A stretch of DNA of 64,000 nucleotides from CALLPQ01 sp964421675 (GCA_964421675.1 CAYQXV010000001.1:1-64000), one strand, 5' to 3'; counted from the first letter of the stretch, positions 36,796 through 46,341 are shown. Program-made: numbers and translations. Notes: a model not told the origin generated them from the sequence alone.

Positions 36796-37254
36796 ATGAC
36801 AACTCAACCAATCGTCCAGATTAAGCGCCTTGAAAATGCTGTTGATCTGAAACTACCCCAATATGAAACCACTATGGCGGCGGGAGCAGACGTCAGAGCT
36901 GCAAATGCTGCCGATGCCCCGATTATATTGCGCCCGGGCGAGCGCTTCATGGTTCCCACTGGCATTGCCATTGCACTGCCTGAAGGGTGGGAGGCGCAGA
37001 TGCGTCCTCGCTCTGGATTGGCGGCAAAGCACGGCATTTCCTGCGTCAACTCACCGGGTACTATTGATGCCGATTACCGAGGCGAGCTGAAAGTTATTTT
37101 GATCAATCATGGTACAGAAGATTTCACCATCCATCGCGGCGAACGTATTGGCCAGATGGTAATTGCACCAGCTTATCAGGCACAGTTTGAAGAGGTTGAT
37201 AGCCTTGACGAAACCGAACGCGGCGCAGGTGGATTTGGCTCCACCGGTGTATGA
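36796..37254 (+). CDS. dut: deoxyuridine 5'-triphosphate nucleotidohydrolase
   Basis: 152 residues. All five trimeric dUTPase motifs are present: AGADVRA, PRSGLAAKHGIS, NSPGTIDADYRGE (catalytic Asp), RIGQMVIAP and RGAGGFGSTG (P-loop-like). It hydrolyses dUTP to dUMP and so keeps uracil out of DNA. ATG 36796 is preferred over 36793 from the AGGA spacing. It follows coaBC in the common coaBC-dut order. Confidence 0.97.
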   Translation: MTTQPIVQIKRLENAVDLKLPQYETTMAAGADVRAANAADAPIILRPGERFMVPTGIAIALPEGWEAQMRPRSGLAAKHGISCVNSPGTIDADYRGELKVILINHGTEDFTIHRGERIGQMVIAPAYQAQFEEVDSLDETERGAGGFGSTGV

Positions 37255-37266
37255 CCCCAAAACCAC

Positions 37267-38016
37267 ATGACCCCAGAACAGATCGAACGCTATAGCCGCC
37301 ACATCCTCCTCAAAGAGGTTGGTGGACAAGGGCAACAAAAATTACTCGCCGCGCGTGTTCTGGTCGTCGGCGCAGGCGGACTGGGCAGTCCAATCTTAAT
37401 GTATCTTGCTGCCGCCGGTGTGGGCACAATCGGCATTGCCGACAATGACCATGTTGATCGGTCAAATCTGCAGCGACAAACCATCTATTCCAATTCAGAT
37501 ATTGGGTTACAAAAAACCGCGCGCGCACAGCAATTTATCGCTGAATTAAACCCCGACATCAATGTCATTGAGCATCAATTTCATCTTGATAAGGATAATA
37601 TTGGCAAAACCATTGCCGACTATGATTTGATTGTTGAAGGCGTTGATAATTTTGAAACGCGCTTTGCCCTAAACAAAGCCTGCATCAAAGCCGGAAAACC
37701 ATGGATATCTTCCGCGGTTGGTCGCTTTGAAGGCCAAATAACAACATTCAAACCGTCAGACCCCGCCTCACCGTGCTATCGATGTCTGGTGCCGGAAATT
37801 CCGCCGCTCGATGATCAAGTGAATTGTGCCCAGGAAGGCATATTAGGCGCTGTAACCGGTGTTATCGGCACGCTGACAGCAATGGAAGCTTTGAAAGAAA
37901 TTTTGCAAATCGGCGACGGGCTGTGTCAACGATTATTGATATATGATGCATTGACGGCAACCAGCCGCACACTGAGCTTTCCTAAAGACCCAGACTGCCC
38001 TGCCTGTTCAAAATAA
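37267..38016 (+). CDS. moeB: HesA/MoeB/ThiF family adenylyltransferase
   Basis: The 249-residue E1-like enzyme has the nucleotide-binding GAGGLGSP, the family blocks DHVDRSNLQRQ and VDNFETRFALN, and two zinc Cys pairs (CYRCL and CPACS). MoeB adenylates the C-terminal glycine of MoaD for molybdopterin synthesis; ThiF does the same for ThiS. A Cys is present in NCAQEGILG as in MoeB. No partner gene lies nearby, so MoeB is preferred but not proven. It starts 12 bases after dut. Confidence 0.87.
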   Translation: MTPEQIERYSRHILLKEVGGQGQQKLLAARVLVVGAGGLGSPILMYLAAAGVGTIGIADNDHVDRSNLQRQTIYSNSDIGLQKTARAQQFIAELNPDINVIEHQFHLDKDNIGKTIADYDLIVEGVDNFETRFALNKACIKAGKPWISSAVGRFEGQITTFKPSDPASPCYRCLVPEIPPLDDQVNCAQEGILGAVTGVIGTLTAMEALKEILQIGDGLCQRLLIYDALTATSRTLSFPKDPDCPACSK

Positions 38017-38058
38017 CAAAAATCACAATTCTGTTTAGGGCGTCTTATTCAGGTTGCC

Positions 38059-39135
38059 CTACTCAGGTTGGGCGGGCATATCACCAGCAAGCAATTGCGG
38101 ATCAACCAACCGGTTTAAGGCTAACCAGCGCACACTCCAGTGCAAATGCGGCCCGGTTACCCGTCCTGTTGCGCCCACCTCGCCAATGATCTGGCCTTTT
38201 TCAACGCGCTCACCAACTTCAACATCAAGTTTGGACATGTGCAAAAATGCACTTTCAATCCAATGACCATGATCCAGCAATACGGTTCCCCCGCCAAAAT
38301 ACATATCAGGCTCGGCCAAGGTCACGACACCGCCAGCAGGAGCGATAATGGGTGTGCCTGTCGGGCGCGCAACATCAACCCCAGAGTGAGGGCGTTTGGG
38401 TTCACCATTTAAAATACGCCTTGACCCGAACACGCCGGAAATGCGGCCCGTTACCGGCCAGTCAAAACCATCAACCCAGTCGGCACCGCTTTGGGTTTGC
38501 GAACGCGCGGCCTTGAACAATGCTTGATCTGCACGAATTTTCACCAATTGCGCCTCGGTAAAACCGGAGACTTTCGATTGATCCAACCCGTCAATGCGCT
38601 GTTCTGGAAATGATTTATCGGCAAGCTCTATTGTTTCCGTTTTTATCGTTCCATCAGGGAGCGTTACTTGCAGTTGCGCGCTAAGCGCACTATCGCGGCC
38701 AAAACCAAGGACAAAACGTCCGCCATCATCGACCATGATCTTACTATTATCGAGTCTGACGATTGCGCCCGGTATTGTCTGCCCAAAGAGCATACCTGCC
38801 TGAGAATAGGTACCCGACAAGATAAAGCCATTATTTTGCAGATCGACGCCCGCTCCATTGCTCTTTTCTTCCGGCAAGTCCGATAGAGCTCCTTGCTCAG
38901 CCCCATCATTGACGGGATCAATCAGTACTGCGTTCGATTCAAGGCTTACTGGTGTCGGCTGAACAAGTGCTTCAGGGGCGGTCGCGGGTTTCGCCGCAAC
39001 TTGTTGATCTGTTGCAACAGCGGCAACAACTTCAGCGGCCTCAACGGTTGGCTCAACCGGCGCTGGATTAATACAGCCCTGCACCATAACTGCAGCTGCA
39101 ATCGCGATAGGCATGATTTTTTGAGAACTGCGCAT
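38059..39135 (-). CDS. M23 (LytM) family peptidase lipoprotein
   Basis: 358 residues. A lipoprotein signal ends VQGC (Cys21); an Ala/Pro/Val-rich linker leads to a C-terminal M23 domain with FGSRR, HSGVDVA, LDHGHWIESAFLHMSKLDV and the HxH motif GPHLHW. Intact His and Asp ligands suggest an active zinc endopeptidase cleaving peptidoglycan peptides in the periplasm. It starts three bases after the DUF2093 stop, so the two are coupled. Confidence 0.92.
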   Translation of the reverse strand: MRSSQKIMPIAIAAAVMVQGCINPAPVEPTVEAAEVVAAVATDQQVAAKPATAPEALVQPTPVSLESNAVLIDPVNDGAEQGALSDLPEEKSNGAGVDLQNNGFILSGTYSQAGMLFGQTIPGAIVRLDNSKIMVDDGGRFVLGFGRDSALSAQLQVTLPDGTIKTETIELADKSFPEQRIDGLDQSKVSGFTEAQLVKIRADQALFKAARSQTQSGADWVDGFDWPVTGRISGVFGSRRILNGEPKRPHSGVDVARPTGTPIIAPAGGVVTLAEPDMYFGGGTVLLDHGHWIESAFLHMSKLDVEVGERVEKGQIIGEVGATGRVTGPHLHWSVRWLALNRLVDPQLLAGDMPAQPE

Positions 39136-39138
39136 CGT

Positions 39139-39354
39139 TCAGTTTCCTTTGCTGACCAACCCAAAACCCACCGATGCATTCGCCGCATCCGCATAGGCTT
39201 CCTGTTTTTCGATATTCCAGTACCGCAACGCCGCTAACGGAATGCGCACACCGCTTATTGCACATTTTACAAAAGCGCCGGGCACCAAAACTTCATAGTC
39301 GGCATCTGTATAAAGAAGCTTTGCTTCACCGCCAGCACCATCAAACAGGTTCAT
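39139..39354 (-). CDS. DUF2093 family protein
   Basis: 71 residues matching the small alphaproteobacterial DUF2093 family in layout: GEAKLLYTDADYEVLVPGAF, then VKCAISGVRIPLAALRYWNIE and KQEAYADAANAS. Function is unknown; two CxxC-less cysteines are not zinc-like. In many alphaproteobacteria this family sits beside an M23 peptidase, as here. Start ATG 39354. Confidence 0.85.
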   Translation of the reverse strand: MNLFDGAGGEAKLLYTDADYEVLVPGAFVKCAISGVRIPLAALRYWNIEKQEAYADAANASVGFGLVSKGN

Positions 39355-39517
39355 CGATCAAATCTCTCATATTCACTCAATAAGGCTTTATAGCCTGTTG
39401 CGCAGGGAAGAATAAAGGGGGTAACGCGGTCTCGTGGCCATAGGGAAAAATGAAGCATTGATTTCGCCAATCTATTTTTCTTGCTTTGGCTCAATCAGCG
39501 TTCTACCAGTACGCCCG

Positions 39518-39701
39518 TAATGGTGCCAACGCCCGCTAAGGGCTGCGGAGAATAGGGAAAACGGTGAAATTCCGTTGCTGTGCCCGCAACTGTAAGCAGG
39601 AAAGATGCCCCGCCAACGCCACTGAACCGCCGGTTAAATCGGCATTCGGGAAGGCAAGGGAACATCTGTCAGACCTCGCAAAGTCAGGAGACCTGCCATT
39701 A
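39518..39701 (+). promoter_or_regulatory. cobalamin riboswitch
   Basis: The conserved core can be read in order: GGGAA (39555), GGTGAAATTCCG, GCCCGCAACTGTAAGC, the B12 box GCCACTG (as CGCCACTGAACCG near 39617), CGGGAAGGC and AGTCAGGAGACCTGCC. Closing helix P1 pairs TAATGG (39518-39523) with CCATTA (39696-39701). It lies upstream of the TonB receptor of the uptake operon, so adenosylcobalamin should lower its expression. A hairpin after P1 (TCCCG/CGGGA) could be the expression platform. Confidence 0.93.
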
Positions 39702-39807
39702 CTATCGTCCATTCCCGGGCCGGGACCAGCCTGAGGATACTAATTTGCGCACGGGCTTTTTGGGTCAGGCGGAAATTGGCGCGGCGACGTTTACTTTATC
39801 GCTCGCT

Positions 39808-41802
39808 ATGGAGATTTTCTTGCGCAATTCACAAAACTCAGCCTTCCGTCTTAATGCCCTCTTTTTAGGGATTTTACCGCTTCTTCACTATCCCGCCGCT
39901 AGCGCAGAAGACACGATTGAGCCGACTTCATGTTCCGACCAATGTTCGTCAGACCCTGATAGTTTCCGCGATGACATTGTCGTGGTTGCCAATCGCCGCG
40001 CCATCAGTAGAGACGAAGTTGGCTCTGCAATCAGCGTAATTGAAGCGGCGCAAATTCAGGCGCGCCAATTTCAAACTGTTGCCGATGCGCTATCGCTTAG
40101 TCCCGGCGTTACATTGGCAAGAAACAGTGCGTTTGGCGGTGTATCCTCTGTCAGCATTAGGGGGGCATCCAGCCGGCAAACCCTTGTTCTTTTAGACGGC
40201 ATTGTTGTGAATGATCCCTCTTCACCAGGCGGCAGTTTCAACTTTGCCAATCTCGACGTCGCCGATATTGATCGTATCGAGGTATTACGCGGCCCGCAAA
40301 GTATTCTGTATGGGTCCGAAGCCATAGGCGGTGTCATTTCAATCACCACGACACGTGCCGACAAATCCGCCAATAGCGATACTCTCAACAGCACAGGGTT
40401 TGTCGAAGCAGGCTCGTTTGCAACTATCCGCGCCGGCCTTGGTTTATCTGGCTATCACAACAAATTTGATTATCGCGTTTCGGTTTTTGGCACACGCACC
40501 GATGGTATTTCGCGCGCCGATGAAGATGATGGAAACACGGAGGAGGATGGGTTTGAGTCAATCGCTGCCTCTCTAAATGTTGGGTATGAGTTCAACGATA
40601 TCATTCGCGCTGAATCCTTTGCACGCTATGGCACCAGCAGTACCGAGTTTGACGGCTTTCCCCCGCCCGACTTTGCTCTGGCCGATAGCAATGATGATGA
40701 TAGCGTCGAAGAATTTAACATTGGCGCCCGTTTAATTGGTGATTTTGTGGATGATCGCTTCCACAATGAAGTGACACTTGGATATAGCCGCATTGAGCGG
40801 ACAAATTTTTCCGGCGACGCCGTCACTTTCGATGCAACAGGCGACCGGCTATCAATCGAATATCTTGGCCAGTTTGAACTCACCGACAATTTTACCCTAA
40901 CCGGAGGCGGAGAGAGCGAACGAACATCAATAGAAACCGATGCGATAACCGATGATGTACGGATTAATAGTGTATTTGGTCTTGCGGAGTGGCGCGTATT
41001 TGAGCGCACCGACCAGTTGCCATTTGACGCTGATCTAACGGTAACAGGCGGCATACGCCACGATGACCACTCCACCTTTGGCGGCATAACAACCACGCGC
41101 TTTACCGGTGCATTAGGGCTCACCGATGCAGGTATTATTCTGCGCGGTTCATGGGGGGAAGCCTTTTCGGCCCCGTCCCTTTTTCAGTTAAACTTTGTTT
41201 TTGGCCCAGGCGAGCCCAATCGCGACCTATTACCAGAATCCAGCACTGGATTTGACATCGGGCTTGAAAAGCAATTCTTCTCCGGCAACCGCGATATTGC
41301 GCGCATTAGCGTTACCTATTTCGATCAACAAACAGACAATCTCATTGATTTTAATTTCGCAACCGGCGCGTTTTTCAATATCAACGAAACGCGCCAGCAA
41401 GGCATTGAAGTCGAGTCGGTCATTCGCCCGCTGAGCTTTCTTTCTATAAATGCGGCCTACACCTATGCTGATGCCGTTGATGTCGCCACCAATTTACAAG
41501 CATTGCGCCAGCCCGAACATCGCTTCTTTGGCGACATTACCCTCAAGGCAAGCGAACGCTTAACCCTCTCCCTTGGCGCAACCTTTAACGGCGAAGAACG
41601 CGACTTTGGGGGCACAATCGACGCCTTCACTCGCTTTGATCTGCGCGCGCAATATGGTTTGATGAGAAACCGCGCCGATGATAGTAATATTCTCGAGATA
41701 TTTGCTCGTATCGAGAACTTTACCGATTCAAACTATCAAGATGTTCTCGGCTTTGGAGAACCAGGCATTTCTGCGTTCGGGGGCATTCGGGTGCGCTTGT
41801 GA
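39808..41802 (+). CDS. btuB: TonB-dependent cobalamin receptor BtuB-like
   Basis: 664 residues from ATG 39808. Signal peptide (ALFLGILPLLHYPAASA), TonB-box region (DDIVVVANR), plug domain (ALSLSPGVTLARNSAFGG, IRGASSRQTLVLLDGIVVNDP, RIEVLRGPQSILYGSEAIGGVI) and a 22-strand-type barrel ending in FGGIRVRL. TTG 39745 is an alternative start with GAGGA at seven bases, adding 21 residues. Riboswitch control and the downstream binding-protein and ABC genes point to corrinoid import. Confidence 0.92.
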   Translation: MEIFLRNSQNSAFRLNALFLGILPLLHYPAASAEDTIEPTSCSDQCSSDPDSFRDDIVVVANRRAISRDEVGSAISVIEAAQIQARQFQTVADALSLSPGVTLARNSAFGGVSSVSIRGASSRQTLVLLDGIVVNDPSSPGGSFNFANLDVADIDRIEVLRGPQSILYGSEAIGGVISITTTRADKSANSDTLNSTGFVEAGSFATIRAGLGLSGYHNKFDYRVSVFGTRTDGISRADEDDGNTEEDGFESIAASLNVGYEFNDIIRAESFARYGTSSTEFDGFPPPDFALADSNDDDSVEEFNIGARLIGDFVDDRFHNEVTLGYSRIERTNFSGDAVTFDATGDRLSIEYLGQFELTDNFTLTGGGESERTSIETDAITDDVRINSVFGLAEWRVFERTDQLPFDADLTVTGGIRHDDHSTFGGITTTRFTGALGLTDAGIILRGSWGEAFSAPSLFQLNFVFGPGEPNRDLLPESSTGFDIGLEKQFFSGNRDIARISVTYFDQQTDNLIDFNFATGAFFNINETRQQGIEVESVIRPLSFLSINAAYTYADAVDVATNLQALRQPEHRFFGDITLKASERLTLSLGATFNGEERDFGGTIDAFTRFDLRAQYGLMRNRADDSNILEIFARIENFTDSNYQDVLGFGEPGISAFGGIRVRL

Positions 41803-42659
41803 TTTTTGACCAAATTTTCATTGGTATCAGAATTTTTCTTGTCGCTCAGCTGTTGCACCTGGCGAGCCTGGATGTAAGTGCGCAAGAACCACAAATCGCT
41901 TCGCTTGATTTTTGCGCAGATCATTATGTGCTAACGCTCGCAGAGTCTGACTGGATTGCCGGTCTTTCGGTGGATAGTCGGGGTGTTTACGCTTTGCCAA
42001 ACGGCGAAGCGAGAACACTCCCACAACTCCCCGCAAAACCCGAACCCCTTATTATGAGCGATATCAATCATGTGGTACGCCTATGGGGAGGGAGCCAAAA
42101 ACTTGTTGATCAGCTAAGCACACAAAATATCAAAGTCACACAGCTCGGCTTTTCAACCAATTTTGACCATGTCTGGAACAATATTGCTCTGCTTGCAGAA
42201 CATTTGGCTATTGGGCCCACAAAACTAACCGCCATCAAACAAAACCATGATGACAAACGAACCCGCCTTGCCGAACAACGATCCCGGCTTGATGCCATCT
42301 CTGCCCTTTACATCACGCCCGGCGGCGTCACCGCAGGGCACGGAACCATGATCGATACGATCATCACCCAAGCTGGTCTAAAGAACAAAGCCGCACAGAA
42401 TGGGCATTCGGGATGGGTGCCCATGTCATTAGAAATGGTAGTGATGGACCCTCCAGACATTATCATTTCTGGTTTTTTTGATAGCCCGCTGGAACAGGCA
42501 AATCATTGGTCAGCAGCCCATCACCCAGTGTTTGCGGATTTATTTGACCGTATACCCACTATTTCTCTACCCTTGCATCAGATCGGGTGCGCTGGCCCCG
42601 CATCGCTTGATGCAGCTCTGACGCTGCAAAAACACCTACAATCATGGTCGCCATCATGA
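41799..42659 (+). CDS. btuF: cobalamin ABC transporter periplasmic binding protein
   Basis: 286 residues: a signal peptide (ending VSA), then the two-lobed PF01497-type fold (IASLDFCADHYVLTLAESDWIAGLSVDS, HHPVFADLFDRIPTISLP, AGPASLDAAL). It should carry a corrinoid from the outer-membrane receptor to the permease. The start is GTG 41799, overlapping the btuB stop (GTGA). A siderophore-binding protein is possible, but the riboswitch context supports cobalamin. Confidence 0.88.
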   Translation: MIFDQIFIGIRIFLVAQLLHLASLDVSAQEPQIASLDFCADHYVLTLAESDWIAGLSVDSRGVYALPNGEARTLPQLPAKPEPLIMSDINHVVRLWGGSQKLVDQLSTQNIKVTQLGFSTNFDHVWNNIALLAEHLAIGPTKLTAIKQNHDDKRTRLAEQRSRLDAISALYITPGGVTAGHGTMIDTIITQAGLKNKAAQNGHSGWVPMSLEMVVMDPPDIIISGFFDSPLEQANHWSAAHHPVFADLFDRIPTISLPLHQIGCAGPASLDAALTLQKHLQSWSPS

Positions 42660-43660
42660 AATATCTCCTGCAAGATATAAGATTGATCGCCCTGCTCACA
42701 ACTGTGGGCATAGCCATAATTGTACTTTCCCTATTCTTTGGATCAGCGCCCATAATGGCCGGTGACACCTTCGCTGCATTTTTTGCATCGGGAGATGCAC
42801 GGGTCTCAATAATCGTCAACGAAATTCGCCTACCGCGCTCTCTCGCCGCATGGTTCACAGGCTTTGCCCTTGGCGCGAGCGGGGCCGCCTTGCAAGGGTT
42901 ATTGCGAAACCCACTCTCCGACCCCGGCGTTCTTGGTGTATCCGCAAGCGGCGCGTTGGGCGCAACGATTGCAATCTATTTTAATTTTGTGGCGTTGGGG
43001 TTTTGGGTTTTGCCTGTATTCGCAATTCTTGGCGCTTTGATGGCAACGCTCGCACTCGCCCTTTTTAGTATGCGAAATGTCAGCACAACAAGATTGATCC
43101 TTGTGGGCATTGGCATCTCATCATTTGCCGGCGCATTGATTTCGCTGGTAATGAATTTAGCGCCAACCCCGTTTGCGTTGGCCGATCTTGTAAACTGGCT
43201 GTTTGGAACAGTATCCAATCGCAGCATGAATGATTTGGGGCTTGCCTTACCCTTTATGCTTATTGGGTTGATCATTTTGCTTCCAACCGCACGCTATTTA
43301 TCTGCCCTTACGTTGGGCGAGGAAACAGCGACCACGCTTGGCGTCGATATACGAAAAACCCAATTGTTGATTATTGTCGGTACAGCATTACTAACAGGCG
43401 CGAGCGTTGCCCTTGCGGGAACTATTGGGTTTGTCGGCATTGTCGCCCCGCACCTTGCGCGCCCTTGGGTGCACCATGACCCCGCGCGCTTGATATTACC
43501 GTCCGCTCTTCTAGCCGCCGCCATGTTAACCGCCTCTGATTTGATCATTCGCATACTGCCATTTAATCAGGAATTGCGGTTGGGTGTTGTCGCCGCCTTA
43601 ATCGGGGCACCGGCATTTGCGATCATCGCAGCGCGTCATGCAAATCTTGGTGACTCATGA
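42656..43660 (+). CDS. btuC: cobalamin ABC transporter permease
   Basis: 334 residues with about ten transmembrane helices of the FecCD/BtuC family: EIRLPRSLAAWFTGFALGASGAALQGLLRNPL, GVLGVSASGALGA, GLALPFMLIGL and FVGIVAPHLARPWVHHDPARL. The start is ATG 42656, overlapping the btuF stop (ATGA). An ATG at 42644 lies upstream but would overlap btuF more. It forms the inner-membrane channel with the next gene. Confidence 0.93.
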   Translation: MKYLLQDIRLIALLTTVGIAIIVLSLFFGSAPIMAGDTFAAFFASGDARVSIIVNEIRLPRSLAAWFTGFALGASGAALQGLLRNPLSDPGVLGVSASGALGATIAIYFNFVALGFWVLPVFAILGALMATLALALFSMRNVSTTRLILVGIGISSFAGALISLVMNLAPTPFALADLVNWLFGTVSNRSMNDLGLALPFMLIGLIILLPTARYLSALTLGEETATTLGVDIRKTQLLIIVGTALLTGASVALAGTIGFVGIVAPHLARPWVHHDPARLILPSALLAAAMLTASDLIIRILPFNQELRLGVVAALIGAPAFAIIAARHANLGDS

Positions 43661-44421
43661 CATCGCTCATTGTCAAAAATCTGAACGTCGTCAAAGATAG
43701 CGCTCCAATTCTCAGCGATGTTTCATTTTCCGCAAATGCTGGCGAATTTATCGGCATTTTAGGCGCGAACGGTGCCGGAAAATCCACATTACTGTCTGCA
43801 ATAGCTGGGACCCTACAATCCGGTGGACAAGTGGAGCTCAATGGACGCGCGCTTGAAGCCATATCATTGCATCAACGTGCATCTTTTATGTCATACCTGC
43901 CGCAGCATCGTCCGGTTCATTGGTCAATGACATTAGAACAAGTTGTAAAGCTTGGTCGCTTTGCCAGTCGCGACAATAGTGACAGCGCTAAGGAACTGCG
44001 CGCCGTGGATGATGCCATAAAAACCATGCATCTAAGCCATCTGTCGGGGCGCCATGCCCACACCTTATCAGGCGGCGAGCGAGCCCGCATGCATCTGGCC
44101 CGTGTGCTCGCAAGCCAGGTGAAAATGCTACTGCTTGACGAGCCAATAGATGCGCTAGACCCACAGCATCAACATGACATTATGAATATTTTGGCCAATC
44201 AAGCGAAAGCAGGCAGTCTTGTGATTGCAAGCTTTCATGATATCGATTTGGCCATGCGCTATTGTTCGCGGTTGATTGTTTTACACGAGGGAACACTTTA
44301 TGCGGACGATACTCCCGATAGGGTCGTCACCGCCAAAACGATAAAAGATGTGTTTAACCTGTCGCTCAACCTTCTGGATGTTGGCGAGGATAAATATCCC
44401 CTTCTCTCGCCAGAAATGTAA
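43657..44421 (+). CDS. btuD: cobalamin ABC transporter ATP-binding protein
   Basis: 254 residues. Walker A GANGAGKST, Q-loop YLPQ, signature LSGGE, Walker B MLLLDEP and the H-loop ASFHD place it in the BtuD/FecE group. It starts by an ATGA overlap with btuC. It ends the riboswitch-controlled operon, and the following gene converges 16 bases away. Confidence 0.93.
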   Translation: MTSLIVKNLNVVKDSAPILSDVSFSANAGEFIGILGANGAGKSTLLSAIAGTLQSGGQVELNGRALEAISLHQRASFMSYLPQHRPVHWSMTLEQVVKLGRFASRDNSDSAKELRAVDDAIKTMHLSHLSGRHAHTLSGGERARMHLARVLASQVKMLLLDEPIDALDPQHQHDIMNILANQAKAGSLVIASFHDIDLAMRYCSRLIVLHEGTLYADDTPDRVVTAKTIKDVFNLSLNLLDVGEDKYPLLSPEM

Positions 44422-44437
44422 GCCGCGAGCAACTTAC

Positions 44438-45616
44438 CTAAAGGGGCTTTTCATAAATTCGATATGTTTTATCGACAACGCCGCCAATATCTTCAAGCAT
44501 CGTGATCATCGCTTTATTGCTTTCCAAAATCCACGACAATTCAGCATGAGTTATACCATTTTCAATACTTGAATCATTGACCATCTCGATAATCTTATAG
44601 GCAAAGGCCGCGCCCAGTGGCTTCCCCTGATATTTCCGACGTATACCCATTAATGGCATTCGGGCCGTCTTTACTTTCTGAACCTTAAGCCGCCAGAGAA
44701 ATTTCGCCCATCCCAATGGCAGGAGCTTTCCATTCAAATCGTGAATAATTTCATTGATGTTCGGCAAAACAAGACCAAAGGCCGCCGGTTCGCCGTCAAC
44801 CGTACACATAACCGTATTGTGTTTTTCTATGATGGGACGCAAATCTGACGCCATGTGCCGGGCCTCAGCATCGCTTAAGGGAACAAATCCCCAATTATTC
44901 ACCCATGCATCATTAAAGACATCAACGGCCGTCACAAGTTCATCAGTAAATTTTGAAAAATCAAAATTGCGCACCTCTATGTGCGGTTTATCAATCAATT
45001 TTGCGACAAATTTCTTTCGCCGCTCAGGCATAAACCCGTAGCGGGCGGGATACCACAAGGCAAACATATCGCTAGCTTTTTCAAATCCATGGGACTCGAT
45101 GCACGATTTATAAAATGGTTTCCCATGCGGCATCATCACCGCAGGCGAGCGATCAAAACCATCAACCAACAAACCACATTCCTCATTTACCGAAAAATTA
45201 TAGGGCCCGGCAATTGCAACCATCCCGCGATCTTTAAGCCAATTTTGCGCGGTCGTTAACAATGCTGTTGCGACATCTTCATTTTCTATGGTTTCGAAAA
45301 ATCCAAAATGCCCAGTTTTTTGATCATAATGCTGGATATAGGTTTTGTTTACGATGGCCCCAATGCGCCCGACACATACGCCATCGCGTTCAGCCAGCCA
45401 TAATTGATGGTCATTATTCTTTAGTAGCGGATTTGCCTCCGGGTTCAGGCGCGCCAGCAATTCAAAATCCAGGGGCTGCACAAAGGCAGGGTCATCCTTG
45501 TAAAGATCGATTGTCATTCGCGCAAATTGTCGGCGCTCCGCTTTGCTGTTAACGGGCGTAATCGTAATTATATCGGATGATATCGCCGATTGTGTCTCGG
45601 CTGTGTTCGTATTCAT
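44438..45616 (-). CDS. GNAT-fold acyltransferase, candidate bacterial ceramide synthase (bCerS-like)
   Basis: 392 residues with a GNAT-type fold: LWLAERDGVCVGRIGAIVN, GHFGFFETIENEDVA and YNFSVNEECGLLVDGFDRSP in the first half, GAAFAYKIIEMVNDSS in the second. In Caulobacter a protein of this size and fold beside the spt-acp-cerR-acps set N-acylates the sphingoid base to make ceramide. Placement in the same cluster here, about 0.9 kb from spt, supports that role. Identity is by fold, length and context; the catalytic residues were not confirmed. Confidence 0.72.
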   Translation of the reverse strand: MNTNTAETQSAISSDIITITPVNSKAERRQFARMTIDLYKDDPAFVQPLDFELLARLNPEANPLLKNNDHQLWLAERDGVCVGRIGAIVNKTYIQHYDQKTGHFGFFETIENEDVATALLTTAQNWLKDRGMVAIAGPYNFSVNEECGLLVDGFDRSPAVMMPHGKPFYKSCIESHGFEKASDMFALWYPARYGFMPERRKKFVAKLIDKPHIEVRNFDFSKFTDELVTAVDVFNDAWVNNWGFVPLSDAEARHMASDLRPIIEKHNTVMCTVDGEPAAFGLVLPNINEIIHDLNGKLLPLGWAKFLWRLKVQKVKTARMPLMGIRRKYQGKPLGAAFAYKIIEMVNDSSIENGITHAELSWILESNKAMITMLEDIGGVVDKTYRIYEKPL

Positions 45617-45807
45617 CGCATCACCCCTGATTAATTGCTGCTCGACACTTAAATCGCTTTGTTCGCCAATAAGACGAACAATAGCGGTTTACAAGCCACA
45701 ATTTCAATGGGAGCCTCAAGCAGGGCAGAGCATCCACCAGAGGGTGGAAAAAAAAGGAGAGTTAGGCACCCGCTATGCCGGCAGGAGATAAGCGGGAGTT
45801 CCGCGTA

Positions 45808-46341
45808 TCAATTTCGAAGCTTGATGGTAATATCGACACCCTCTTCGGGAACCGCGAAAAGGGTCTTTTCAATCGGCGGCGCACTGAAGCGAAGCTTTGG
45901 GTTACGCGACAATCCGAACGACTCTACCGGAATTCCAAACGCGCCCTTATCAAACTTTTTATTCGCATTCTTATCGTGATAAACTGATACTGCATAATCA
46001 CCGGCTTCTGGCGCATAAACGCAAAATTGTGTTTCTGGCGCTTTGGCAGCAAATCTCACTTTTGACAGGCTGCTCACCGATCTCAAAAACTTCTCAGCAT
46101 CATCCGGGTAAAGGTCCGCGGTCATTAACCCGACGCCCTTTTTAACTCTATGAACCGTAACCCTGATCTCAAACGGCTCCCCCCGACAGCTGACATGGGA
46201 GAATGGCTCAGTTGGTTCAACGTCCTGCGCCATAGCCATTGCACATAGCCCCGCACCAACAGTTGCAGTTGCAAAGCCAGCTAGGCCTGAGAAAATGTTG
46301 CGACCCTTAGAGGCGCGATTGAGGGAAGCTAAAGGCTTCAT
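45808..46341 (-). CDS. DUF2141 family exported protein
   Basis: 177 residues from ATG 46341 (GGAG at six bases). A twin-hydrophobic N-terminus (SGLAGFATATVGAGLCAMAMAQ) looks like a signal peptide. The DUF2141 signature follows: YAVSVYHDKNANKKFDKGAFGIPVESFGLSRNP, including a DxNxNxKxD loop like a calcium-binding site, with RFAAKAPETQFCVYAPEAG before it. Function unknown; it sits between the acyltransferase and serine palmitoyltransferase genes. Confidence 0.82.
   Translation of the reverse strand: MKPLASLNRASKGRNIFSGLAGFATATVGAGLCAMAMAQDVEPTEPFSHVSCRGEPFEIRVTVHRVKKGVGLMTADLYPDDAEKFLRSVSSLSKVRFAAKAPETQFCVYAPEAGDYAVSVYHDKNANKKFDKGAFGIPVESFGLSRNPKLRFSAPPIEKTLFAVPEEGVDITIKLRN

Noticed and set aside
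39580..39807. N-terminal extension of the cobalamin receptor over the riboswitch
   Set aside because: The open frame runs upstream by chance. Its translation has no signal peptide at its start, and the DNA is an RNA element.
45720..45800. Inverted repeats CCACC/GGTGG and CCCGCT/AGCGGG as terminators
   Set aside because: The T-tract on the minus strand lies between the two stems, about 14 bases from the second stem, and on the plus strand A residues follow, so neither fits a standard terminator.
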